Assembly: GCF_016653295.1 (NCBI RefSeq)
Contig: NZ_NHSF01000074.1
Location: forward strand, 1-64,000
Source: Halochromatium salexigens
GTDB taxonomy: Bacteria > Pseudomonadota > Gammaproteobacteria > Chromatiales > Chromatiaceae
Direction: 5' to 3'
DNA length: 64,000 bases
Every line of letters starts with the position of its first letter. The first letter of the stretch is position 1. The notes beneath the pieces were generated by a model. It worked only from the letters and a program-made list of their open reading frames with translations, did no database searches and was not told the DNA's origin. The translations under genes and the position numbers were made by a program. Of the stretch, positions 54,067-64,000 are shown piece by piece.

Positions 54067-56046
54067 TCACCAAGACGTCTCGTTAGCAGGCTGATCAGCG
54101 CCATTCCCGCGCATCTGATACTGATAGAGGAATTTGCGGCGCAACAGCTCGGCCGGATCATCGGGGATGCGCCGCAGCCATTGATCAGCCGTTTGCCGTG
54201 CCTCGCGCTCGCGCGGCGCTGGCTCCGTGGAAGCCGCCTCGGCCATGGTCTGCTGAGTGCGCTCATCCATGGCCTTATCCTGCTGATCACCAAGTCGATC
54301 GACATGCTCAGCAGCGTCCGCTTGCGCGGCCTCCTCGCGATAGTCGGCACCTGCTTGCTCGTCACGTTCAGCATCGGCGGGCGAACCAGTCGGCGGCGCG
54401 GGGGCATCCTGTGGCGACGCCTGGGCGTCTTGGTCTCCGATCTGAGGCTCGTCACCATCAGCCGGTTTCGGTTGATCGGGCGATCCCGACGTCCCATTCG
54501 CCGAGGTCTCGGCCGCGCCTTGATCGAGAGCGTTGGACGGATCGGCGGACTCGGTAGCACCTCGCTGTTGTTGCTCGTCCTCAGCCTCTTGCGCCCCTCC
54601 GTTGGCATCCTGCGACTCCCCGTCATCCTGCCGCGACTCGTCGCCCTGATCCTGATCCTGATCCTGATCCTGCGGCGGCGGGGACTGCTGTGCTTGCGAG
54701 CGCAGCGCGGCCTCGACCTGCGCCCGGTTATAGCGAGCGTCCTCGAGCCCAGGATCGCGCGCGAGCGCCTCATCATAGGCGGCCAAGGCCGCCTCCAGCT
54801 CGCCGCTGCGCGCCAACGCATTGCCGCGATTGTAATGCGCGGTGGCGCTGTCATTCGTGCCGAAACGGGCCGCCGCTTGCGTATAATCGCCGAGCCGATA
54901 AGCGGCGCTGCCAGCCCGCTCCGCATGCGTTGCCAGCTCCCGCGCACGTTCGAATTCACCCGCCGCCAACGCCCGCGCCGCCTGTTGCTCCGGGCGCTGC
55001 CAGAGATCCGCCCAGCCGAATGCCAGTGCCGGTCGTGGCAACAGCAGCGCGCCGGGCGCGAGCGTGATCAGCAGCAGCGCCAGCCAACCGCGCCGAAAGG
55101 CAAGCGCCGCCAAGGGCACCAACAGCAGCGCGATCCAGGGGCCCAGCTCACGCCAGCGCTCGGCGAGCATGGGATCGCGTTCGGCGAGCGCGCGCGGACG
55201 GGCGTCGGCATCGATCAGCACACGATCCAGATCGCGATCGCTACTGCTAAGCGAGGCATAGCGACCCGCACCGGCCTCGGCCAGTTGCTCCAGCGCGGCG
55301 CGATCGAGGCGCGCGAGCACCGCTCCATCGGCGCTCGTGACGCCTGGTACCGGCGCGCCCTCGGCGGTGCCGACGCCGATCACCCCCAGCGTATGACCAG
55401 CCTCGCGCAGCCGTTCGGCCGCCTCAGTCGCCCGCACCCCACCGGCATCATCGGTGAGCAGGATGACCTCGCCGCTCCGGGCACCGGCCTGGCGCAGCAA
55501 ATCCAGCCCGAGCGCGATCCCGCGATCCGGCCGGCTGCCCTGCACCGGCATGATCTGTGGGCTCAGCGCCTCGAGCATGGCGCGAATGGTCTCGGCATCG
55601 TCGGTCAGCGGCGAGACCGCGAAGGCCTCGCCGGCGAAGGCGACGAGTCCGACCTGACCATCGGCGCTGCGACTGAGGATGTCGGCGACCTTATAGCGCG
55701 CGCGCTCCAGGCGCGACGGGGTCAGGTCCTCGGCCAGCATCGAGCGCGACAGATCCAGCACCACCACCCGCGCGGCATCGCTGCGAAAGGCCGGCACCGG
55801 CGCGCGCTCGAGGGTTGGATTGGCCAGTGCGATCACCGCGAGCAGCCAACCGGTAGCCAGCAACAGCAGCGGCCACCGGCGCGTGGAGGCCTCACCGCCC
55901 ACCTGCAACACCGCGAGCAACCGCGCATCGATGATCCGCCGCCAGGCCGAGGCCCCGGCATCGGTCCGCCAGACCCACCAGAGCAGCAGCCCGAGCGGAA
56001 TCAGCGCCAACCACCACAGCGGTTCGATGAAATGGAAATCGCTCAT
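54067..56046 (-). CDS. BatB/BatC-type fusion: VWA domain plus TPR and disordered tail
   Basis: A 659-residue protein. Two N-terminal membrane helices (about 9-27 and 58-77), a VWA domain (about 90-270) with MIDAS DLSRS (98-102), a third membrane helix at about 300-320, then TPR repeats around 370-440 (HYNRGNALARSGELEAALAA). The remaining 200 residues are low-complexity acidic (QDQDQDQDQGDESRQ, then Asp/Ala/Glu/Pro-rich). In many Bat operons BatB (VWA) and BatC (TPR) are separate, so this is a fusion. The hexamer GATCCT is repeated at about 54645-54675. Confidence 0.88.
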   Translation of the reverse strand: MSDFHFIEPLWWLALIPLGLLLWWVWRTDAGASAWRRIIDARLLAVLQVGGEASTRRWPLLLLATGWLLAVIALANPTLERAPVPAFRSDAARVVVLDLSRSMLAEDLTPSRLERARYKVADILSRSADGQVGLVAFAGEAFAVSPLTDDAETIRAMLEALSPQIMPVQGSRPDRGIALGLDLLRQAGARSGEVILLTDDAGGVRATEAAERLREAGHTLGVIGVGTAEGAPVPGVTSADGAVLARLDRAALEQLAEAGAGRYASLSSSDRDLDRVLIDADARPRALAERDPMLAERWRELGPWIALLLVPLAALAFRRGWLALLLITLAPGALLLPRPALAFGWADLWQRPEQQAARALAAGEFERARELATHAERAGSAAYRLGDYTQAAARFGTNDSATAHYNRGNALARSGELEAALAAYDEALARDPGLEDARYNRAQVEAALRSQAQQSPPPQDQDQDQDQGDESRQDDGESQDANGGAQEAEDEQQQRGATESADPSNALDQGAAETSANGTSGSPDQPKPADGDEPQIGDQDAQASPQDAPAPPTGSPADAERDEQAGADYREEAAQADAAEHVDRLGDQQDKAMDERTQQTMAEAASTEPAPREREARQTADQWLRRIPDDPAELLRRKFLYQYQMRGNGADQPANETSW

Positions 56047-56113
56047 CGCAAAACTCCGTTGTCACTCCTGAACGACCACACCGTGCTGATCGGCCTTGCG
56101 CCAAGTGTTCACG

Positions 56114-57169
56114 CTATTTTCGGATCAGCCACAGCCGCCGCAGCTCAGCGCGCGCATGCTCGGTCAGATCCATGCGGCCCGCCGCGACCAAGGCGCTGAG
56201 CAACAGCGCCACTCCCAAGGGCCAGGCGAAGAGTTCACCGACCGGGCGAAAGGTCTGCTGATCCGATTCGACCGGCTCCAGTTCATCGAGCAGCCCGTAG
56301 ATCTCCTGCAACTCACGCACATCGCGCGCACGAAAAAAGCGCCCGCCAGTCTGCTCGGCGATGGCCGAAAGTGTCGTCTCGTCGATCGGGTTGCGGCCCA
56401 TGCTCAGGCCGAAGGCGCTGAAGCCGGCGCGCGCATCGGCGCCGAAGCCGATGGTATGGATGCGCACCCCAGCCTCGTCGGCCAGCTCGGCCGCCTTCAG
56501 CGGCGCGATGCGGCCAGCGGTATTGGTGCCATCGGTCAACAGCACCAGCACGCGCTCCTCGGTCGGCTGATCGCGCAAGCGCTTGAGCGCGAGCCCGATC
56601 GCATCGCCTATCGCGGTCTCGCGACCGGCCAGCCCCACGGCCGCTTCGAACAGCAGCGTGCGCGCGGTCGCGCGATCGAAGGTCAGGGGCGTCTGCACAT
56701 AGGCCTGCTGGCCGAACAGGATGAGCCCCACACGATCACCCTCGCGGCGCTCGATGAAATCGCCGGCAACGGCCTTGACCGCCGTCAGCCGATCCACCAC
56801 GCGACCGCCGATCACCATGTCCTCCTCGGTCATCGAGCCCGAGATATCGACCGCCAGCATCAGATCGCGACCAGCCATCGGCAGGGGCACCGGCTCGCCC
56901 AGCCATTGCGGGCGCGCGGCGGCCAGCACCAATAGCAGCCAGGCCAGGACTGCGAGCAGTAGCGGCCAGCGTCGAGGCACTGATACGGTCTCAGGCTGCT
57001 CGGCACTCAACAGCCGATAGAACGGCACCCGCAAGGCCGTCATGTTCTCCGGCTCGGCGCGCGGTAGCGCGAGCCGCAGCAGCCAAGGCAACGGCAGCGC
57101 CAGCAGCACCCAGGGCCAGGCGAACTCGATGTCGACCCCCGGCGTCAAACCCGTTCTCCAGCCAGCCAT
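56114..57169 (-). CDS. BatA-type VWA membrane protein
   Basis: A 351-residue protein with two N-terminal membrane helices (about 17-36 and 68-85), a VWA domain (about 102-300) with an intact MIDAS DISGS (108-112), Thr and Asp partners later (LLTDGTNTAG), and a final membrane helix (LFAWPLGVALLLSALVAAG). BatA/BatB VWA proteins are thought to form a periplasmic-facing complex with BatD. It precedes the BatB/C fusion by 67 bp. Confidence 0.9.
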   Translation of the reverse strand: MAGWRTGLTPGVDIEFAWPWVLLALPLPWLLRLALPRAEPENMTALRVPFYRLLSAEQPETVSVPRRWPLLLAVLAWLLLVLAAARPQWLGEPVPLPMAGRDLMLAVDISGSMTEEDMVIGGRVVDRLTAVKAVAGDFIERREGDRVGLILFGQQAYVQTPLTFDRATARTLLFEAAVGLAGRETAIGDAIGLALKRLRDQPTEERVLVLLTDGTNTAGRIAPLKAAELADEAGVRIHTIGFGADARAGFSAFGLSMGRNPIDETTLSAIAEQTGGRFFRARDVRELQEIYGLLDELEPVESDQQTFRPVGELFAWPLGVALLLSALVAAGRMDLTEHARAELRRLWLIRK

Positions 57170-57261
57170 CCGCCTTGTCTCCGGTCGTCATCCATCCCAA
57201 CGGGCTCGGCTGAATGCGTCATCGTCCGTTGCCCATGCCTATCCATCAGCGATGCTCCCCA

Positions 57262-57849
57262 TCAGCTATTCCTCCGCAGCCAATCACGCGCGACGGTCAA
57301 CAGGGCTTGCTCGTCGATCTCGGCGATCGCCGGTGCATAGGCGCCTTCGGCCAACACTCGGCCGGCGCCCCGGGCGAAGCGTCCGTCACCGCCGCTGCGA
57401 TCGAGAAAGGCGACCCAAGCCTCGCCCGTGAGCGCGGCCACCTCAGCGCGCGGATAGCGGCTCAGGGCCACTCGCTTGAGCAGCGCCGAGACCGCCGCAA
57501 TCAAGGCCGGCCCCTGCAGCCCGCGAGCCCGAAGACGACCGAGTTCGCCCAGGATGCGCCGCCGCCGGCGCCACTGTCGGTATCGACGCCAACCGAGCCG
57601 CCCCAACCAAAACGCCCATGCCATTAGCAGCGCGAAGAGCAGCCACCAGCCCGGTGCCGGCGGCCAAAACCCGGGCTCGGCGGGCAGGTGGATATCACGC
57701 AGATCGAGTCGCTCGCCGATGCTCGCGGGCTGGTCCACCCCAGGCGCCGAAGCAAGTACAGGAGATTGGCCTGGTTGCTCTGGCTGCAACGATTGCAACG
57801 ACCGCCCCGCAGCGGGAACTCGCGCATCATGTTCCGCTGATGCCGACAT
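57262..57849 (-). CDS. DUF4381 membrane protein
   Basis: A 195-residue protein with one membrane helix (about 63-82, GWWLLFALLMAWAFWLG) preceded by PAEPGFWPPAPGWW, followed by an Arg-rich helix and a cytoplasmic domain (KRVALSRYPRAEVAALTGEAWVAFLDRSGGD). The combination is diagnostic of DUF4381, found between DUF58 and VWA genes in Bat operons. Function unknown. Its ATG overlaps the DUF58 stop by one base (TGATG). Confidence 0.87.
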   Translation of the reverse strand: MSASAEHDARVPAAGRSLQSLQPEQPGQSPVLASAPGVDQPASIGERLDLRDIHLPAEPGFWPPAPGWWLLFALLMAWAFWLGRLGWRRYRQWRRRRRILGELGRLRARGLQGPALIAAVSALLKRVALSRYPRAEVAALTGEAWVAFLDRSGGDGRFARGAGRVLAEGAYAPAIAEIDEQALLTVARDWLRRNS

Positions 57850-58967
57850 CAGGCTCCCCCGAGCGGCCGGCGCGCCGCTGCGATCTGATCGCCAGAGACA
57901 CCTCCACGCCCCTTGCCACCACGGCTTGCGAGCAGCTCGCTCAGACGCTCGACCGGATCATCGGTGGTCAGGCACGGCAGCAGACCGATACCGTTCTCGA
58001 GCGTCAGCTCACGCACGCGCTGATGATGCTGTGCCAGCCTCTGGGCATAACGCTCGCGCTCACCGCCTGAGCGGGTATCGAGCACCGCCCGTCGGCGGCC
58101 GTCGCTGATCCCATAGCGGCCCGGCGGCGGTGGCGCCAGCTCGAGCGGATCGAGCAACTGGATCGCATTGAGGTCATTGTGCTGAGCCAGACGGCTGAGG
58201 TGACGTTTGCTCTCGGCATCGGCGCTGTAGAAATCCGAGAGCAGGAACACGAGGCTGCCAGGCCGCGCGACCCGGCGCAGCCGCATCAGCGCCGCGCTCA
58301 GACCGCTGTTGCTGTCTTTATCCACCTGCTTGCTGGTCGTTTGAGCGGTTAACGAACCGGCGCGAGCAGCCGTTCGTTCGGCACTCGGAAACAGGGGTTC
58401 GCCACCGAGCGGGTCGCGATCAGCACCTTGCTTGCGGAGAGCCATGTCTGGAGCACCGGCCTGCACCAAGGCGCGGATCAGGCGCATCTGACCCCGGCGC
58501 CCGCTAGCTGGCGACAACTCTTGGTGTTGGCTGCCCTGGGCCGCATCAGTGAACAGCAAGGCACCGATCCGATCGCCATGACCGATCGCCGACCAGCCGA
58601 TCAAGGCTGCCAGGCGCGCCGCCTGGACCGACTTGAACACCCCTTGCGAGGCGAAGAACAGACTCGCGCTGAAGTCGACCAGCACCACCACTGGCCGCTC
58701 ACGCTCCTCATCGAAGACCTTCACATGCGCATGGCCGCTGCGCGCGGTGATGCGCCAATCCATGTTGCGGATATCGTCGCCGGGCTGATAGTGGCGCGAT
58801 TCGCGATAGTCCATCCCGCGCCCATGGAAGCGCGAGCGATGCGCGCCGGCCAGAGCCGAGCGCGCGCTCCGGGTGCGCGCCGGGCGCAAGCGCTCGCCGG
58901 AGGCACGCAAGGCCACCAGCTCGTCGGCATCGACGCGGTAGAGACGCTCGTCGGCGCTGAGACTCAT
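57849..58967 (-). CDS. DUF58 family protein (degenerate VWA)
   Basis: A 372-residue protein with the DUF58 signature GRGMDYRESRHYQPGDDIRNMDWRITAR near residues 47-75, followed by a VWA-like half (VVVLVDFSASLFF, where the MIDAS DxSxS reads DFSAS). A long insert (about 180-225) is rich in Ala, Gly, Thr and Lys. These proteins pair with MoxR ATPases in Bat operons. ATG 58967 has GGAG five bases upstream. Confidence 0.9.
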   Translation of the reverse strand: MSLSADERLYRVDADELVALRASGERLRPARTRSARSALAGAHRSRFHGRGMDYRESRHYQPGDDIRNMDWRITARSGHAHVKVFDEERERPVVVLVDFSASLFFASQGVFKSVQAARLAALIGWSAIGHGDRIGALLFTDAAQGSQHQELSPASGRRGQMRLIRALVQAGAPDMALRKQGADRDPLGGEPLFPSAERTAARAGSLTAQTTSKQVDKDSNSGLSAALMRLRRVARPGSLVFLLSDFYSADAESKRHLSRLAQHNDLNAIQLLDPLELAPPPPGRYGISDGRRRAVLDTRSGGERERYAQRLAQHHQRVRELTLENGIGLLPCLTTDDPVERLSELLASRGGKGRGGVSGDQIAAARRPLGGA

Positions 58968-58985
58968 CACCACTCCACCCCAACC

Positions 58986-59987
<1,002 letters not shown>

Positions 59988-60128
59988 CACCTGTTCCTCT
60001 GTTGCACAATCGGGTTGAGACCTGTCGCTGAGCAAGGATACGGGTTCAGCCCTTACCAGCAACCGAACCGAAGATTACCAACCGTTAAGGTTCTGCCGCT
60101 GCGAACCCCAGACCACACCCATCCCTTC

Positions 60129-60578
60129 ATGTCCAGCCCAATGTCCACTCAAGACCTCTACGACACCGACTTTTACGCGTGGGCCAACCGTCAGGCGGCG
60201 CTCCTGCGCTCGGGCCAGCTCGAGCAAGCCGATATCACGCTCATCGCCGAGGAGATCGAAAGCATGGGCAAGAGCGAGTTGCGTGAACTCGAGAACCGTC
60301 TCACTGTTCTCTTTTTGCACCTGCTCAAATGGCGCTTTCAGCCCAGCCGGCGCAGTCGCAGTTGGGAACTCACCATCAAGGAGCAGCGTCGGCGCCTACG
60401 CCGTCACCTGGCCCACAATCCAAGCTTGCAGCATCGGCTCGAACAAGCGCGCGAGGACGCCTACGGTGATGCCATCCTCGAAGCCGCTAGCGAAACCGGA
60501 CTCGCGGAAGACGGCTTCCCGGCCCAGTGCCCGTTCACGCCCGAGCAGACCCTGGATGACCAGTGGTGGCCGAGCTAG
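60129..60578 (+). CDS. DUF29 family protein
   Basis: A 149-residue protein starting with LYDTDFYAWANRQAALLRSG, the DUF29 N-terminus, followed by IAEEIESMGKSELRELENRL and a helical body (LFLHLLKWRFQPSRRSRSWE). DUF29 is common in cyanobacteria and Chromatiales, frequently in multiple copies; function unknown. ATG 60129 or 60141. It is divergent from moxR. Confidence 0.87.
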   Translation: MSSPMSTQDLYDTDFYAWANRQAALLRSGQLEQADITLIAEEIESMGKSELRELENRLTVLFLHLLKWRFQPSRRSRSWELTIKEQRRRLRRHLAHNPSLQHRLEQAREDAYGDAILEAASETGLAEDGFPAQCPFTPEQTLDDQWWPS

Positions 60579-60650
60579 GCGCGAACGCCCCCTCGGGAAT
60601 CGCCCCAGCGGTGATACCATCGACGCGCCCGCACCATTTGGAGTTCGACC

Positions 60651-62681
<2,031 letters not shown>

Positions 62682-62712
62682 GCAGCGATCCAGGCGGGCG
62701 GCAACGAGCGGC

Positions 62713-64000
62713 CTACCTTGAACGCTCGCCTTCAGCGGCCTGGGGCTCGGGGATTCCCGCGCACGCATGGATGAGGTCACGCCCGCGCGTCTCATCCACC
62801 GTCAGCGCGACGACAAAGGCAGCGGCAAAGAACAGCGCACAGAACAGGATCGCACCCTGGAGGCCAACCCAAGCCTGCAGCAGCCCGACACCAACGAGGC
62901 CGATGGCCCCAGCCAGCTTGATCGACAGCCCCCAGAAACCGAAGAGTTCGGCGGCGCGCCGCGGCGGTGACAGCAGGCCGACCAGCGTCCGTCCGGCGGA
63001 TTGACAGGAGCCAAGTGCAAGGCCGGCGACAGCACCGGCGAGCAGGAACAAATGCTGCGCCTGCCAGTCGCTGCCACTCAGACGATTGATCCATACGGTC
63101 AACTGCGGGGTCGCCCAGATCAGCACGATGGCGATGATCCAGATCAACAGGGTCGCGAGGTAGGTGCGCTTCGCCCCCCAGCGATCCTGGATCAGCCCGA
63201 AACCGAGCGCACCGAGCGCGGCGGTGATCTGGGTGGTGATGAACATCAGGGTGCGCACCGATTCGTCCCAACCGATCACCTGGGCGCCATAGATGAAGGC
63301 GTAGGCGATGATCACGTAGAGTCCCGCCATGGCCAGCAATAACGACACCAAAAAGCGCGCGAGGTCACGCAACTCACCGAAGCCGTGCAGCGTCCGCGCG
63401 ACCCGGCGCAGGCCGATGCCCACATAACGGGTGCCGCTTGGTAGTGGCTGCGGCGTGCCGCGTTCGCGCAACCACAGGAAGGTCGGGATGGCGCAGAGCA
63501 GGAAAAAAGCGGCGGCGAACGGACCGACCCAACGTATCCGCGCAAAGTTCTCGGCGCTGACCTCGCCGAGCACAACCACCGCAAAGGCGGTCGCGCAGAG
63601 TCCGCCGATGTAGCCGAGCGACCAGCCCAGCCCGGAGACGCGCCCCATCTCTCCCGGCCCGGCGATATCGGGCAGGAAGCCGGCGACGAAGGTCTCGCCC
63701 ATCGAGTAGGCGTAATTGGAGAGCGCGATGAGCAAGAAACCAAGCACGATGAGGCCCGGCTCGACCCAGTAGAGTGCCGCTGTGGCCACGACGGTGGTGA
63801 CGTAACTGACGAAGAGAAAGCGTTTCTTGGCCGCCGCATAGTCCATGATCGCCCCGCACGGCGGTGCGGTAACAACCACGGCCAGATAGCTGAGGGCGAG
63901 CGCGGTACTCCACAGCAGGTTGCCGAGCCGGTAGTCATCAGCGCTGTCACCAACGATCACGCGGGTGAACAGATCGCCATAAATGACAGTGATAATCAGC
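62713..64000 (-). CDS. MFS transporter of the UMF1 type (5' part beyond window)
   Basis: The frame is open to the window end, so the gene continues upstream; 428 codons are visible, about eleven membrane helices. Helical segments include YLAVVVTAPPCGAIMDYAAA, VVATAALYWVEPGLIVLGF and GRVSGLGWSLGYIGGLCAT, with the G-rich and MFS-like loop LGFGLIQDRWGAKR in the second half. The DxxAxKKRF loop between helices 2 and 3 and the general arrangement fit UMF1/Atg22-type MFS proteins. Substrate unknown. It converges on speA. The GTG at 63960 is internal. Confidence 0.85.
   Translation of the reverse strand, partial: LIITVIYGDLFTRVIVGDSADDYRLGNLLWSTALALSYLAVVVTAPPCGAIMDYAAAKKRFLFVSYVTTVVATAALYWVEPGLIVLGFLLIALSNYAYSMGETFVAGFLPDIAGPGEMGRVSGLGWSLGYIGGLCATAFAVVVLGEVSAENFARIRWVGPFAAAFFLLCAIPTFLWLRERGTPQPLPSGTRYVGIGLRRVARTLHGFGELRDLARFLVSLLLAMAGLYVIIAYAFIYGAQVIGWDESVRTLMFITTQITAALGALGFGLIQDRWGAKRTYLATLLIWIIAIVLIWATPQLTVWINRLSGSDWQAQHLFLLAGAVAGLALGSCQSAGRTLVGLLSPPRRAAELFGFWGLSIKLAGAIGLVGVGLLQAWVGLQGAILFCALFFAAAFVVALTVDETRGRDLIHACAGIPEPQAAEGERSR

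Noticed and set aside
52262-56199. Two long plus-strand frames (575 and 736 codons) opposite the BatD and BatB/C genes
   Set aside because: No signal, domain or start support; the minus-strand genes have complete domain architecture and operon spacing.

Overview
The window looks like chromosome from a GC-rich gammaproteobacterium, most plausibly a purple sulfur bacterium or close relative (Chromatiales). This rests on gammaproteobacterial genes and orders (sspA-sspB beside petABC, zapD, yebC-ruvCAB-ybgC-tolQRAB-pal-cpoB, glnE-ilvE) together with a bc1 complex, a DUF29 protein, an HvrA/H-NS-like protein and a complete Bat-type aerotolerance operon. It is an inference from gene content, not a taxonomic proof. 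Most of the window is core housekeeping DNA; accessory DNA is limited to an IS end at the left edge and a four-gene cassette beside a tRNA-Arg gene.

Layout. 1-2.8 kb: the right end of an ISAs1-family element inserted into a yjbQ-like gene (only the C-terminal codons remain), then a GH57 glycosidase on the minus strand. 2.9-8.7 kb: a DegQ-type protease translationally coupled to a DUF72 protein, a membrane-anchored diguanylate cyclase, a PLP aminotransferase and a small membrane protein. 8.7-15.4 kb: serS, crcB, a zinc-ribbon/Sel1 membrane protein, rarA with unusual low-complexity inserts, a secreted DUF4198 protein and an L,D-transpeptidase lipoprotein with a long disordered tail. 15.5-20.2 kb: a tight minus-strand operon encoding an unknown protein, an XRE-ImmA/IrrE metallopeptidase and two membrane GTPases, ending next to the 3' end of tRNA-Arg(CCT). 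20.3-30.0 kb: divergent tRNA-Arg and tRNA-Cys genes, moaC-engB, a DUF302 protein paired with a secreted Met/His/Pro-rich protein, a phosphomannomutase, an orphan CheW, ttcA, a phosphoesterase, an oxidoreductase, a cupin, a CbiX-like chelatase and an H-NS family gene.

30.3-44.0 kb: a long stretch read mainly on the minus strand: yebC, ruvCAB, the complete Tol-Pal operon, glnE, ilvE and a small zinc-binding protein. 44.2-51.8 kb: zapD, a TraB-family membrane protein, DUF3301, sspA-sspB, petABC with a clear terminator, and a Nif3-family gene. 52-60 kb: MoxR, DUF58, DUF4381, BatA, a BatB/BatC fusion and BatD in one operon. 60.1-64 kb: DUF29, biosynthetic arginine decarboxylase and an MFS transporter cut by the window edge.

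The best candidate for an undescribed system is the tRNA-adjacent cassette of two dissimilar membrane GTPases with an ImmA/IrrE regulator-protease and an orphan protein. Secondary interests are the secreted metal-ligand-rich coiled-coil protein beside DUF302, the half-degenerate double CbiX protein, the PVWY variant of cytochrome b, and low-complexity or hexamer-repeat insertions in several core proteins (RarA, TolA, CpoB, BatB/C, SpeA). No CRISPR array, rRNA operon or prophage was seen.
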